From: Ottowia flava
Lineage (GTDB): Bacteria; Pseudomonadota; Gammaproteobacteria; Burkholderiales; Burkholderiaceae_C
DNA length: 64,000 nt
Direction: 5' to 3'
Assembly: GCF_008017535.1 (NCBI RefSeq)
Contig: NZ_VRUA01000001.1
Location: 186,001-250,000, forward strand
The notes under the pieces are model-generated. The model saw only the letters and a list, made by a program, of their open reading frames with translations, searched no databases and was not told where the DNA came from. A program made the translations under genes and the position numbers. This document shows positions 1-8,885 of the stretch, one piece after another (within the stretch, counting starts at the first letter, position 1; every line of letters begins with the position of its first letter).

Positions 1-24
1 GTTCAGCAAGGCGTTGGGATGCAT
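1..24 (-). CDS. Possible N-terminus of a gene running off the left edge
   Basis: Eight codons (MHPNALLN) are visible on the minus strand from an ATG at 24 to the window edge, following purN in the same direction. In related bacteria an RsmB/NOP-type rRNA methyltransferase beginning MHP.ALLD often follows purN, which is the only reason to suspect this identity. No clear ribosome binding site is seen. The call is weak. Confidence 0.3.
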
Positions 25-144
25 GGGGGGATTGTCGCATTCGGCTCCACGCATGCGCGGACGGCTTGTGCGGCGCGCGTGCGGCTTGCATGCGGGTCGC
101 GCGGCGGCCGGGGCCAGCGACACGGTGATAGGGCAGCGCTGCCG

Positions 145-210
145 TTTGCTATCTTCTTGCTAGCTGACCGCGCAATCCCCCGTAGGGCCAGAGGCGCATT
201 CCCCTTGAAA
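145..210 (+). repeat. Dispersed repeat, copy 1
   Basis: Core 161-200 starts TAGCTGACCGCGCAATCC and continues GTAGGGCCAGAGGCGCATT. It lies just past the purN stop, between purN and the left-edge gene. It belongs to the 19-copy family described in the findings. Confidence 0.85.
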
Positions 211-255
211 ACCTCTCGGACCGGCCCGCGCGCGCCGTCGCGGCCTATCCGCCTA

Positions 256-843
256 TCAGCCGCCCTGCTCTTGCAGCCACGCCGCGATGGCGCGCGGGTA
301 CAGCAAGTGTTCCTGGCTCAACACACGCGCGCCAAGCGTGGCGGCGCTGTCGCCCGGCAGCACCGGCACCACCGCCTGGTCCAGGATGTCGCCGTGGTCC
401 AGCTCGGCCGTCACGCGGTGCACGGTGGCACCGGCAAAGCGGCAACCCATGTCGATGGCGCGCTGGTGCGTGTGCAGGCCGGTGAAGGCCGGCAGCAGGC
501 TGGGGTGGATGTTGATCAGCCGCCCGTCAAAGCGCGCGACAAAGCCGGGCGTCAGGATGCGCATGAAGCCGGCCAGCACCACCAGCGCGGGCGCGTGCTG
601 CTCGATGGCGTCGCCCAACGCCGCGTCAAACGCCTCGCGGCTGGCGTAGGCCTGGTGGTCGACGACGTGCGTGGCCAAGCCGGCGTCCCGTGCCAGCGCC
701 AGCCCCGGCGCCTGCGGGCGGTTGCTGATCACGGCGGTGACGCGCGCGCTCAGGCGCTCGGCCCAGCGCTCGCGCTCGGCGGCCTGCACGATGGCCGCCA
801 TGTTGCTGCCGGTGCCGGAGATCAGGATGACGATGTGCTGCAT
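256..843 (-). CDS. purN: Phosphoribosylglycinamide formyltransferase
   Basis: PurN transfers a formyl group from 10-formyltetrahydrofolate to GAR in cytosolic purine synthesis. The 195-residue product has the usual length for PurN. It shows the N-terminal GTGSN phosphate loop (residues 10-14), the NIHPSLLP active-site segment with N111 and H113, and D149 in ELDHGD, matching the Asn-His-Asp catalytic set of the family. The ATG at 843 gives the canonical MQHIVILISG start. It is transcribed divergently from yceH, 80 bp away. purM, the next pathway enzyme, is encoded far away at 59.8 kb. Confidence 0.96.
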   Translation of the reverse strand: MQHIVILISGTGSNMAAIVQAAERERWAERLSARVTAVISNRPQAPGLALARDAGLATHVVDHQAYASREAFDAALGDAIEQHAPALVVLAGFMRILTPGFVARFDGRLINIHPSLLPAFTGLHTHQRAIDMGCRFAGATVHRVTAELDHGDILDQAVVPVLPGDSAATLGARVLSQEHLLYPRAIAAWLQEQGG

Positions 844-923
844 GAAGGGGGTGGATTATCGGGCAGCCCCGTGCGACGGGCGACGCGGTGGTGCGCCCGC
901 CCGCGCCTCGCTATGCTTGCCGC

Positions 924-1640
924 ATGACCTTGCCCCGACCTCTGACCCCGACCGAAACCCGCGTGCTGGGCACGCTGCTGGAAAAGGCGCGCACCGTGCC
1001 CGACACCTACCCGCTGTCGCTCAACCTGGTGGTGACCGGCTGCAACCAGAAGACCAGCCGCGAACCGGTGATGAACGTGAGCGAAGCCGAGGCGCAGGAA
1101 GCGCTGGACGATCTGAAGGCGCTGTCCCTGGTGATCGAATCGCACGGCAGCCGCGTCGCCAAGTACGAACACAACCTTCAGCGCGTGCTGCAGATCCCCG
1201 ACCAGTCGGCCGTGCTGCTGGGCCTGCTGATGCTGCGCGGACCGCAGACGGCGGCCGAGCTGCGCACCAACGCCGAGCGCTGGCACCGCTTTGCCGACAT
1301 CTCGTCGGTAGAGGGCTTTCTGAACGAGCTGGCCGAGCGCGCCGACGACAAAGGCGGCCCGCTGGTCGTGCTGCTGCCGCGCGCGGCCGGTGCGCGCGAG
1401 GCGCGGTGGGCGCACCTGCTGGCGGGCGAAGTGGACGCATCCGCTATGCAAAGCGTAGCTGGTCGTGCAGATGGTTCTAGGGCTGAAGGCCAATTTGACC
1501 GTATTTCTGCGTTGGAAGCTGAAGTGGCAGCCCTGCGTGCCACGGTAGAGCGCCTGTGCGACGCACTGGGCGTGTCGCCTGGGGAACGGGAGCCGACCGA
1601 AGCGCGTGCTACAACCACGGACTCACCGGAGACACACTGA
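924..1640 (+). CDS. yceH: YceH family protein (DUF480)
   Basis: This is a homologue of E. coli YceH, a cytosolic family of unknown biochemical role with tandem winged-helix folds. The conserved block [17 protein letters not shown] followed by SREPVMN is intact. An upstream ATG at 888 is in frame, but the ATG at 924 ([16 protein letters not shown]) matches the family start and gives 238 residues. The C-terminus has an extra segment, about residues 172-191 ([19 protein letters not shown]), that is exactly a dispersed repeat read through in frame. A short coiled-coil-like helix follows ([18 protein letters not shown]). The stop overlaps the start of the next gene by one base, suggesting co-transcription. 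Confidence 0.92.
   Translation: MTLPRPLTPTETRVLGTLLEKARTVPDTYPLSLNLVVTGCNQKTSREPVMNVSEAEAQEALDDLKALSLVIESHGSRVAKYEHNLQRVLQIPDQSAVLLGLLMLRGPQTAAELRTNAERWHRFADISSVEGFLNELAERADDKGGPLVVLLPRAAGAREARWAHLLAGEVDASAMQSVAGRADGSRAEGQFDRISALEAEVAALRATVERLCDALGVSPGEREPTEARATTTDSPETH
1440..1498 (+). repeat. Dispersed repeat, copy 2 (inside yceH)
   Basis: Core 1456-1495 reads TAGCTGGTCGTGCAGATGG, then TTCTAGGGCTGAAGGCCAATT. It is in the same orientation as yceH and translated in frame near its C-terminus. Confidence 0.88.
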
Positions 1641-2848
1641 TGGATCTTGCCTTCACCCCCGAAGAATTGAAGTTCCGCGACGAGATTCGCGCTTGGGTCA
1701 AAGCCCACCTTCCCCCCGAGATCGCCGACAAGGTGCACAAGGCGCAGCGCCTGTCGCGCGACGACATGCAGCGCTGGGCCAAGATCCTGGGCAAGCAGGG
1801 TTGGCTGGGCTACGGCTGGCCCCAACAGTTCGGCGGACCGGGCTGGACTGCAGTGCAGAAACACCTTTTCGAGGAAGAATGCGCCATGGCGGGCGCGCCG
1901 CGAATCGTGCCCTTTGGCCCGGTAATGGTGGCGCCGGTGATCATGGCCTACGGCAACAAAGAGCAGCAAGAGCGCTTCCTGCCCGGCATCGCCAGCGGCG
2001 ACGTCTGGTGGAGCCAGGGCTACAGCGAGCCGGGCTCGGGGTCTGACCTGGCGTCGGTGCGCACCAAGGCCGAGCGCCAGGGCGACAAGTACATCGTCAA
2101 CGGCCAGAAGACCTGGACCACGCTGGGCCAGCACGGCGAGTGGATGTTCAACCTGGTGCGCACCAGCAACGAAGGCAAGCCGCAGACCGGCATCAGCTTC
2201 CTGCTGATCGACATGAAGTCGCCCGGCGTCAGCGTGCGCCCGATCAAGCTGCTGGACGGTGAGGTCGAGGTCAACGACGTGTTCTTCGACAACGTCGAAG
2301 TGCCGGCCGAGAACCTGATCGGCGAAGAAAACAAGGGCTGGACCTACGCCAAGCACCTGCTCAGCCACGAACGCACCAACATCGCCGACGTGAACCGCGC
2401 CAAGCGCGAGCTGGAGCGCGTCAAGCGCATCGCCAAGGCCGAAGGCGTGTACGACGACATGCGCTTTCGCGACCAGATCGCGCTGCTGGAAGTGGACGTG
2501 GTCGCCCTGGAAATGCTGGTGCTGCGCGTGCTGAGCGCCGAAAAGTCCGGCCGCAACGCGCTCGACATCGCCGGCCTCTTGAAGATCAAGGGCAGCGAGA
2601 TCCAGCAGCGCTACACCGAGCTGATGATGCTGGCCGCCGGCCCCTACAGCCTGCCCTACATCTTCGAAGCCATGGAAGCCGGCTGGCAGGGCGACCAGGC
2701 CGTTGCGGCGGGCCTGCAGGGCTTCCCGGGCGGCGACGTGGCGAACGCCACGCTCGCGCCCAGCTACTTCAACTACCGCAAGACCACGATCTACGGCGGC
2801 TCCAACGAGGTGCAGCGCAACATCGTCGCGCAGACGGTGCTCGGCTGA
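1640..2848 (+). CDS. Acyl-CoA dehydrogenase, large subunit of a two-subunit enzyme
   Basis: A 402-residue FAD-dependent acyl-CoA dehydrogenase of the pimeloyl-CoA dehydrogenase large-subunit (PimC) type. It has the N-terminal helical domain, the central QGYSEPGSGSDLAS flavin/substrate loop and the C-terminal IYGGSNEVQRNIVA segment. Where MCAD has its catalytic Glu (IYEGTSQIQR) this protein has Gly, so the base must come from elsewhere or from the partner subunit. The ATG at 1640 shares one base with the yceH stop and has GGAG upstream; an in-frame upstream extension is not conserved. The partner subunit follows 28 bp downstream. Paired subunits suggest an alpha2beta2 enzyme for dicarboxylyl- or long-chain-CoA beta-oxidation; the substrate is inferred only. 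Confidence 0.88.
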   Translation: MDLAFTPEELKFRDEIRAWVKAHLPPEIADKVHKAQRLSRDDMQRWAKILGKQGWLGYGWPQQFGGPGWTAVQKHLFEEECAMAGAPRIVPFGPVMVAPVIMAYGNKEQQERFLPGIASGDVWWSQGYSEPGSGSDLASVRTKAERQGDKYIVNGQKTWTTLGQHGEWMFNLVRTSNEGKPQTGISFLLIDMKSPGVSVRPIKLLDGEVEVNDVFFDNVEVPAENLIGEENKGWTYAKHLLSHERTNIADVNRAKRELERVKRIAKAEGVYDDMRFRDQIALLEVDVVALEMLVLRVLSAEKSGRNALDIAGLLKIKGSEIQQRYTELMMLAAGPYSLPYIFEAMEAGWQGDQAVAAGLQGFPGGDVANATLAPSYFNYRKTTIYGGSNEVQRNIVAQTVLG

Positions 2849-2876
2849 CCCACAGAACACGGAAGGCAGACAGAAC

Positions 2877-3992
2877 ATGGACTTCGATTTCTCCGACGAC
2901 CAGCAGGCCCTGCGCGACGCGGTGGCCAAGTGGGTCGAAAAAGACTATGGCTTCGAGCGCCGCCAACAGATCGTCAAGGCCGGCGGCTTTGACCGCAGCG
3001 TCTACAACGAACTGGCCAACCTGGGTCTGACCGGCATCTGGATCAGCGAAGAGCACGGCGGCCTCGGTTTGGGCCCGGTCGACGCCATGGTCGTGCTGGA
3101 AGAGCTGGGCCGCGGCATCGTGACCGAGCCGTTGGCGCAGGCTTTCGTCACCAGCGCCGTGATCGGCCAATACGGCAGCGCCGCCGTGCAGGCCGCGTGG
3201 CTGCCAAAGATCGCCAGCGGCGAAGCTCTGGTCGTGCTGGCGCAACAGGAGCGCAAGACCCGCTACCACCTGGAGCGCTGCGAGGCGCAGGCCAGCGGCA
3301 GCGGCGACAGCTGGACCGTGACCGGGCTGAAGAGCATCGTGCCGGCAGGCGATCAGGCCGACGCCTTCGTCGTTCCCGCCATGGCCGACAGCAAGATGGC
3401 GCTCTTTCTGATTGAGCGCAGCGCCCAAGGCGTCAGCACCCGCGGCTACCTGACGCAGGACGAAGCGCGCGCGGCCGAAGTGAAGTTCGACAGCGCGCCG
3501 GCCACGCTGATCACCACCGAAGGCCTCGCCGCCCTGACCTACGCCGTCGATGTAGGCATCGCCTGCGCCTGCGCTGAAGGCGTGGGCACGATGGAGCAGA
3601 CCCTGCGCCTGACCACCGAGTACATGAACCAGCGCAAGCAGTTCGGCGTGGTCATCGCCAGCTTCCAGGCGCTGCGCCATCGCGTGGCCGACATGAAGAT
3701 GCAACTGGAGCTGGCCCGCTCCATGAGCTACTACGCCATGCTGAAACTGGGCGCGCCCGAAGCCGAGCGCCGCCAGGCGCTGTCGCGCGCCAAGGTGCAG
3801 CTGGGCCAGTCGATGCGCGTGGTCGGCCAGCAGTCGGTACAGCTGCACGGCGGCATCGGCGTGACTGACGAATATGCCGGCAGCCACTACTTCAAGCGCC
3901 TCACGCAGCTGGAAATGACGTACGGCGACACGCTGCACCACCTGGGTGAAGTGTCCGAGCGCATGCAGGAATCGGCGGGCGTGTTCGCCTGA
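2877..3992 (+). CDS. Acyl-CoA dehydrogenase, small subunit of a two-subunit enzyme
   Basis: A 371-residue protein beginning MDFDFSDDQQALRDAV, typical of PimD-like small subunits. The fold is that of an acyl-CoA dehydrogenase: N-terminal helices, a degenerate central beta region and the C-terminal MNQRKQFGVVIASFQALRH and LHGGIGVTDEY motifs. The MCAD-type YEGT catalytic motif is absent (MTYGDTLHH instead). With the upstream gene it probably forms a heteromeric dehydrogenase, as known for PimC/PimD and the mycobacterial FadE28/FadE29. The start is the ATG at 2877; a longer in-frame extension overlaps the upstream gene and is rejected. A strong terminator follows. Confidence 0.88.
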   Translation: MDFDFSDDQQALRDAVAKWVEKDYGFERRQQIVKAGGFDRSVYNELANLGLTGIWISEEHGGLGLGPVDAMVVLEELGRGIVTEPLAQAFVTSAVIGQYGSAAVQAAWLPKIASGEALVVLAQQERKTRYHLERCEAQASGSGDSWTVTGLKSIVPAGDQADAFVVPAMADSKMALFLIERSAQGVSTRGYLTQDEARAAEVKFDSAPATLITTEGLAALTYAVDVGIACACAEGVGTMEQTLRLTTEYMNQRKQFGVVIASFQALRHRVADMKMQLELARSMSYYAMLKLGAPEAERRQALSRAKVQLGQSMRVVGQQSVQLHGGIGVTDEYAGSHYFKRLTQLEMTYGDTLHHLGEVSERMQESAGVFA

Positions 3993-4028
3993 ACTTCAAC
4001 GATGCCGCCCGCCTGCGCTGGCCAGGCA

Positions 4029-4058
4029 CAAAAAAAAGCGCCCGAGGGCGCTTTTTTC
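4029..4058. terminator. Bidirectional intrinsic terminator
   Basis: A-run, GCGCC-CGAG-GGCGC stem-loop, T-run. It separates the convergent acyl-CoA dehydrogenase pair and the OmpW-like gene and can serve both strands. Confidence 0.88.
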
Positions 4059-4074
4059 TAGACCCGGCGATCGA

Positions 4075-4806
4075 TCAGAACTTGTAGGTCAGGTACAGGA
4101 AGGGCACGATCGGATCGAGCCGCACGCGCGTCTGCGACACCGCAACGGTGTTGCCGCGCACCTGGGTGGTCAGCGTGGCCTTGGTTTTCATGGGGATGTA
4201 GGACACCGAGAAGGTCATGCCCAGGTTCTTGGTGAAGGCGTAGTTGAAGCCCACGTTCAGCACCGGCGCCAGTTTGCTGTCTATCTTGGCGGAGGTGGAC
4301 GAGACGCCCGGTGGCAGGCCCAACGCGCCACCCAGCGTGTTCTGCAAACCGTCGTTCAGCCGCACGCTGCCGAACTTGGTGTAGGTCAAGCCCAGGCCTG
4401 CCGAGAAACGGAACTTGTCGTCGGCACTGCCGAAGAAGTACTTGCCCAGCACGGAAGGCGCATACAGACGCGCACTGCCCAGTTGCCCCAGCGGCGCCAG
4501 CGTCCCGGCGCCGTCCAGCTTGATGCGCGGCGGCACGCCCAGCACACCTTCGACGGCCCAGTTGTCGGTGATGAAGTAGTGCAGGTTCAGGCCCAGCGTG
4601 GTCGCGTTCTTCACGCTGGCGCCAGAGCCGGGAATCTCGCGCTCGACCGGGCTGGTGAAACGCAGCGGCGTGGTCTTGTCCTGCGGCGCATACAGCAGCG
4701 CGCCCGCGCCAAAAACCCAGTCCCCCGCCTTCTGCGCGTGCGCCCCACCGGCAGCAGCCACCAAGGCAGCAGCCACAAGCCAGGATTTGGTTTGAACGGG
4801 TTTCAT
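4075..4806 (-). CDS. ompW: OmpW family outer-membrane protein
   Basis: A 243-residue small outer-membrane beta-barrel. A signal peptide with a hydrophobic AAALVAAAG stretch ends at AHA before QKAGDW. The mature part alternates short amphipathic strands and ends LYLTYKF, with the terminal Phe needed for BAM recognition. OmpW proteins form narrow hydrophobic channels for small molecules. The start ATG at 4806 (MKPVQTKSW) has a good GGAG 9 bases upstream; an in-frame ATG six codons earlier lacks one. It lies divergent from the MFS exporter. Confidence 0.88.
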   Translation of the reverse strand: MKPVQTKSWLVAAALVAAAGGAHAQKAGDWVFGAGALLYAPQDKTTPLRFTSPVEREIPGSGASVKNATTLGLNLHYFITDNWAVEGVLGVPPRIKLDGAGTLAPLGQLGSARLYAPSVLGKYFFGSADDKFRFSAGLGLTYTKFGSVRLNDGLQNTLGGALGLPPGVSSTSAKIDSKLAPVLNVGFNYAFTKNLGMTFSVSYIPMKTKATLTTQVRGNTVAVSQTRVRLDPIVPFLYLTYKF

Positions 4807-5049
4807 GGTCGGTCTCCAGTGCACGGGTCAAAGCGAATACGAGGGTCGTGTCCCAAAGCATAGGACTGCGGCTCGCGCATGTCGACCGCCATTGATGCCA
4901 GTGTGGACAAAAAAGCACATGCGTTCACTTTTTCCTTCATCCGCACACGCCGCCCAAGGTCGACAGGCTTCAGACCGCAAGCCGCCGCAAGCGCGCTCCA
5001 GGCCTCGTCGGTATCATCGGCCGGCGTCTCGCCCCCTGTGTCTGCCCTG

Positions 5050-6486
5050 ATGACCTCCAAAGCCTCCGAACAGTCCACGCGCCTGCTGCTGTGGCTGGTC
5101 GCCATCGGCTTTTTCATGCAGACGCTGGACTCCACCATCGTCAACACCGCCCTGCCCGCCATGGCGCGCAGCCTGGGTGAAAGCCCCTTGCGCATGCAGG
5201 CCGTGGTGGTGGCCTACGCGCTGGCGATGGCCACCGTGATTCCCGCCACCGGCTGGCTGGCCGACCGTTTTGGCACACGGCGCATCTTCATGCTGGCGAT
5301 TGCGCTGTTCGCGCTGGGTTCTGCGGCCTGCGCCGCCTCGCGCACGCTGACCGAACTGACACTGTCGCGCATCCTGCAGGGCTGCGGCGGCGCCATGCTG
5401 CTGCCCGTCGGGCGCCTGACGGTGCTGCGCGCCTTCCCGCGCGAGCGCTTTTTGGAGGCGATGAGCTTCGTGGCCATCCCCGGACTGGTCGGCCCGCTGA
5501 TCGGGCCGACGCTGGGGGGCTGGCTGGTGGAAGTCGCCTCCTGGCATTGGATCTTCCTGATCAACCTGCCGGTGGCGCTGGTGGGCGTTTGGGCCACGCT
5601 GCGCTACATGCCGGACTTTCGCGGCAGCGACCTGGCGCGCTTCGACCTGTCGGGCTACGTGATGCTGGTGGTGGCGATGCTGTCGATTTCGATCGCCCTG
5701 GACGGCATCGGCGCGCTGGGCCTGCAGCACGCCGTGGTGGTGGCGCTGCTGATGCTCGGCCTGGCCGCGCTGGCCTCGTACTGGCTGCACGCCCTGCGCA
5801 CGCCGGCGCCGCTGTTTTCGCCCAGCCTGTTCCAGCTGCAAAGCTACCGCGTGGGCCTGCTGGGCAACCTGTTTGCGCGCATCGGCTCGGGCGCCATGCC
5901 TTACCTGATTCCGCTGTTGATGCAACTGGCCATGGGCTACAGCCCGGCGCAGGCCGGCATGCTGATGCTGCCGGTGGCCATCGCCAGCATGGGCATGAAG
6001 CGCGTGGTGACCCGCATCGTGCAGCGCCTGGGCTACCGCCGCGTGCTGGTCGTCAACACGATCGCGCTGGGCCTGATGATCGCCAGCTTTGCGCTGATGA
6101 CGCCCACGCAGCCGCTGTGGCTGCGGGTCATCCAGATGGCGATCTTCGGTGCGGTCAATTCGATGCAATTCACCGCCATGAACACCGTGACGCTGAAGGA
6201 CCTGAACCCGGCGCACGCTTCCAGCGGCAACAGCCTGATGTCGATGGTGCAGATGCTGGGCATGAGCCTTGGCGTCAGCGTGGCGGCGGCGCTGCTCAGC
6301 ACCTTCTCTAACTGGCTGGGCGCCGGCCCCACGCCGGGGCCGCAGTCGCTGGGCGTCTTCCGCGGCGCGCTGGTGACGATCGGGGTGCTGACCATGGCCT
6401 CGGCCGCGATCTTCTGGCAACTGGCCGATGACCGCCGCCGGCCGACCGCGCCGGCCGATACCGCTGACCCCGGTCAGGCCAGTTGA
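5050..6486 (+). CDS. mdtD: MdtD-like MFS multidrug exporter (DHA2, 14 TM)
   Basis: The sequence closely follows E. coli MdtD along its whole length: GFFMQTLDSTIVNTALPAMA in the first helix, GWLADRFGTRR in loop 2-3, LQGCGGAMLLPVGRLTV (motif C region), SWHWIFLINLP and LKDLNPAHASSGNSL. It should be an inner-membrane proton-driven exporter of 478 residues. The ATG at 5050 matches the family start; an in-frame ATG at 4879 would add a 57-residue, basic, low-complexity leader and is less likely. No convincing Shine-Dalgarno is visible at either. A dispersed repeat follows the stop. Confidence 0.9.
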   Translation: MTSKASEQSTRLLLWLVAIGFFMQTLDSTIVNTALPAMARSLGESPLRMQAVVVAYALAMATVIPATGWLADRFGTRRIFMLAIALFALGSAACAASRTLTELTLSRILQGCGGAMLLPVGRLTVLRAFPRERFLEAMSFVAIPGLVGPLIGPTLGGWLVEVASWHWIFLINLPVALVGVWATLRYMPDFRGSDLARFDLSGYVMLVVAMLSISIALDGIGALGLQHAVVVALLMLGLAALASYWLHALRTPAPLFSPSLFQLQSYRVGLLGNLFARIGSGAMPYLIPLLMQLAMGYSPAQAGMLMLPVAIASMGMKRVVTRIVQRLGYRRVLVVNTIALGLMIASFALMTPTQPLWLRVIQMAIFGAVNSMQFTAMNTVTLKDLNPAHASSGNSLMSMVQMLGMSLGVSVAAALLSTFSNWLGAGPTPGPQSLGVFRGALVTIGVLTMASAAIFWQLADDRRRPTAPADTADPGQAS

Positions 6487-6508
6487 CCGGGTTCAATCAG
6501 AGGGCATT

Positions 6509-6576
6509 CTTGCTACCGATTGAGTAGCTGGTTACGCAGGTGGTTGTAGGGCTAGAGCCCTATTTCTATAAAAAAT
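6509..6576 (+). repeat. Dispersed repeat, copy 3
   Basis: Core 6525-6565 reads TAGCTGGTTACGCAGGTGG, then TTGTAGGGCTAGAGCCCTATTT. It is located between the convergent MFS exporter and P-loop kinase genes. Confidence 0.88.
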
Positions 6577-6595
6577 GGTCGACCCTGCCCCTGCG

Positions 6596-7168
6596 TTACA
6601 GCAGGCTTTTCAGCAAGCGTTCGGCCTGCTCGGTCGGGGCCGAGTTGTCGAACAGCGTGAGTTCGGGGTACTCGGCGGCGCTGGGCATGAACAGGCGGGT
6701 GCGGTAGTCGTCCCAGTGCGCCAGCTTCCACGCGTCGTTCGGGTTGCCGCGCAGCGTGATGCGGCGGCGCGCCTCGGCTTCGGGCAGGTGCACCCACACC
6801 ACGCGCACCGTGACGTCGCCTTCGACCTGCAGCCAGGCCGGGTCGGTCAGCCGGTGCGCCTTGACCTCGCGCGACAGTGGGCCGACGACCATCACGTTCA
6901 CGCCCAGCGCCAGGTTCTCGCGCGCCGTGGCCATCAGGCCCGCGTACTCGGGCTCGCGCAGGTGCTGAAGGTACGTGGGGCTGTCGCGGTCGTTGGGGTC
7001 GCCCGTCAGCGCGCCCATCACGGCGGCGCTGTAACCGCCGTACAGCGTGTCCTTGTCCAGCAGGCAGAAGGATTCGCCGGTGCGGGCCATCAGCGGGCCG
7101 ATGAGGCGCTTGGCCAGCGTGGTCTTGCCGGTGCCGGCGTGGCCGCAGAAGAAGATGAGTCGGGGCAT
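6596..7168 (-). CDS. Small P-loop kinase (AAA_33 type)
   Basis: A 190-residue protein with a Walker A loop at residues 9-17 (GHAGTGKTT) right at the N-terminus, followed by LLDKDTLYGGYS. This is the layout of AAA_33/zeta-like small-molecule kinases. A C-terminal RRRITLRGNPNDAWK segment resembles a LID region. The ATG at 7168 (MPRLIFFCGHAG) fits; the open frame continues upstream to 7495 but that part overlaps the HNH gene and looks non-coding. The substrate is unknown. No antitoxin-like partner is adjacent, so a toxin role is not supported. Confidence 0.8.
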   Translation of the reverse strand: MPRLIFFCGHAGTGKTTLAKRLIGPLMARTGESFCLLDKDTLYGGYSAAVMGALTGDPNDRDSPTYLQHLREPEYAGLMATARENLALGVNVMVVGPLSREVKAHRLTDPAWLQVEGDVTVRVVWVHLPEAEARRRITLRGNPNDAWKLAHWDDYRTRLFMPSAAEYPELTLFDNSAPTEQAERLLKSLL

Positions 7169-7218
7169 GCAGCAAGTATGCCCAAGGGCCGCACCGGGCC
7201 CCGCGCCGCCGCGGGCCG

Positions 7219-7779
7219 TCAGGCGTCGTGCAAACGCGAAGATTTGGGCAGATGCGCCATCAAGAACTCCATCTGGTCGGCCAGGATGCGCCGGTTGCGC
7301 AGGATGAAGTCTTCCCACAGGCTGGGCGCGTAGGGCGTGTACAGCAGGGGCATGTGGGCTTGCTCGGGCGTGCGGTCGCGCTTGCGGTGGTTGCAGCCGC
7401 GGCAGGCGGTGACCACGTTCATCCAGCCGTCGCGGCCGTTCTGCGCGAAGGGGATGATGTGTTCGCGCGTCAGTTCGGTTTCGTGGAAGTGGCAACCGCA
7501 GTAAGCGCAGATGTTGCGGTCGCGGGCGAACAGCTTGGCGTTGGTCAGGCCCGGGCGCAGCTCGAACGGGTTGATGTTGGGCACGCCCTTGGTGCCGATG
7601 ATGCTGTTGACCGTGATGATCGACTGCTCACCGGTGCGCGCGTTGTGGCCGCCGCGGAAGGTGGCGACCGTCTGGCCGACTTCCCAGCGCACTTCTTCGG
7701 CCGCGTAGTGGATCACCGCCTGCTCCAGCGAGACCCACGATTGCGGCAACCCCTGTGCCGACAGCTTGAGCACCTTCAC
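7219..7779 (-). CDS. HNH endonuclease
   Basis: A 186-residue protein. The C-terminal half contains CAYCG (C91, C94), REHIIPFAQNGRDGWMN (H107, N121), then ACRGCNHRK (C126, C129, N130, H131). Together these make a complete HNH fold with a structural zinc site. Translation probably starts at the GTG at 7779 (VKVLKLSAQGLP), eight bases after AAGGGGG; longer in-frame starts give a basic, low-complexity leader. Close relatives are widespread as single chromosomal genes in this family. No methylase or phage genes are nearby, so a restriction or defence role cannot be claimed. Confidence 0.85.
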   Translation of the reverse strand: MKVLKLSAQGLPQSWVSLEQAVIHYAAEEVRWEVGQTVATFRGGHNARTGEQSIITVNSIIGTKGVPNINPFELRPGLTNAKLFARDRNICAYCGCHFHETELTREHIIPFAQNGRDGWMNVVTACRGCNHRKRDRTPEQAHMPLLYTPYAPSLWEDFILRNRRILADQMEFLMAHLPKSSRLHDA

Positions 7780-8014
7780 AAAACGCCCCCTTGCAAGGAA
7801 ACCATGTTTGTGTGGCCGGCGTTGCCAGCGCCGGCCGCCCGTGTGCGCCGCCGGTGAAGCGACGCAACACCCCAATATAGCGCTTTTTCATGGCAGATTT
7901 GTGGCTGGGCACACGCCCCACCAGCGCAAGGCGCTACCAAAACCATACCCGCACCGGTCTGCTGTGCCGCCTGCGTGACGGCGTGCGCCGATGGGCCTGC
8001 ACTACAGTCGCGCC

Positions 8015-8866
8015 ATGAACACCACCGCCCTGCCCCCCATGACGCGCTTTGGCCTGACGCTGCAAGACCACATCGCCCACCTGCGGCTCAACCGCCCCGA
8101 GCGCATGAACGCCATGGACCCGGCCTTCTGGCACGAGCTGGAGGCGGTGCTGCGCCAGCTCCACCGCAGCGGCGAGGCCCGCGCGCTGGTCGTCTCGGGC
8201 GAAGGCAAGCATTTTTCATCCGGCATGGACCTGGCCGTGTTCGGCGACAGTCTGGCGCTGGACGGCGCCAGCCCGGAGGCGCGCGCCGCCGTGTTCGACC
8301 GCCTGGGCGAGTTGCAGGCCACCTTCACCCTGCTGGAGACGCTGCGCATCCCGGTGATCTTCGCGATCCAGGGCGCGTGCGTGGGCGGCGCGGTCGACCT
8401 GGTCACCGCCGGCTGCGTGCGCTACGCCACGCGCGACGCCTTCTTCTGCATCCAGGAGATCAACATCGGCATGGTGGCCGACGTGGGCACGTTGCAGCGC
8501 CTGCCCAAGCTGCTGCCGATGGGCTTGGTCAAGGAATTGGCCTACACCGGCCGCCGCTTGTCGGCCGAGCGCGCGCTGGCCTACGGCTTCGTCAACGAGG
8601 TGTTCGACACGCCCGAGGCCTGCCTGGCCGCGGCCCTGGAGTGCGCACGCGAGATCGCGGCCAAGTCACCGGTCGCCATCTGGGGCACCAAGCAGGTGCT
8701 GCACTATGCGCGCGACCACAGTGTGGAAGACAGTCTGCGCCAGATGGGCTGGATCCAGGGCGCGATCTGGAGCAACGAGCACGTGCTGGAAGCCGTGGCC
8801 GCGATGAAGGAAAAGCGCGCCGGCCAGTTCCCGCCGCTGGAGCCGATCAAGCCCTTCGGCGGCTGA
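8015..8866 (+). CDS. Crotonase, delta3,5-delta2,4-dienoyl-CoA isomerase-like
   Basis: A 283-residue enoyl-CoA hydratase/isomerase superfamily member. The segment GMVADVGTLQRLPK is the hallmark of dienoyl-CoA isomerases (ECH1), and the three catalytic acids of ECH1 are all kept: D128 in AVDLV, E148 in IQEIN and D156 in VADVG. It should help degrade unsaturated fatty acyl-CoAs with odd-position double bonds. The start at 8015 (MNTTALPPMTRFG) is preferred over an in-frame ATG eight codons upstream. It is transcribed divergently from the HNH gene and convergently with queF. Confidence 0.87.
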   Translation: MNTTALPPMTRFGLTLQDHIAHLRLNRPERMNAMDPAFWHELEAVLRQLHRSGEARALVVSGEGKHFSSGMDLAVFGDSLALDGASPEARAAVFDRLGELQATFTLLETLRIPVIFAIQGACVGGAVDLVTAGCVRYATRDAFFCIQEINIGMVADVGTLQRLPKLLPMGLVKELAYTGRRLSAERALAYGFVNEVFDTPEACLAAALECAREIAAKSPVAIWGTKQVLHYARDHSVEDSLRQMGWIQGAIWSNEHVLEAVAAMKEKRAGQFPPLEPIKPFGG

Positions 8867-8885
8867 GCGCAGACCGCAGCGCCGC

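Noticed and set aside
1178-2929. A 583-codon minus-strand frame opposite yceH and the acyl-CoA dehydrogenase
   Set aside because: It is a shadow of the real plus-strand genes, with no ribosome site or recognisable domain.
6596-7779. P-loop kinase plus HNH nuclease as a defence or toxin-antitoxin unit
   Set aside because: Both belong to common chromosomal families, are not overlapping or coupled, and no phage, methylase or antitoxin gene is nearby.
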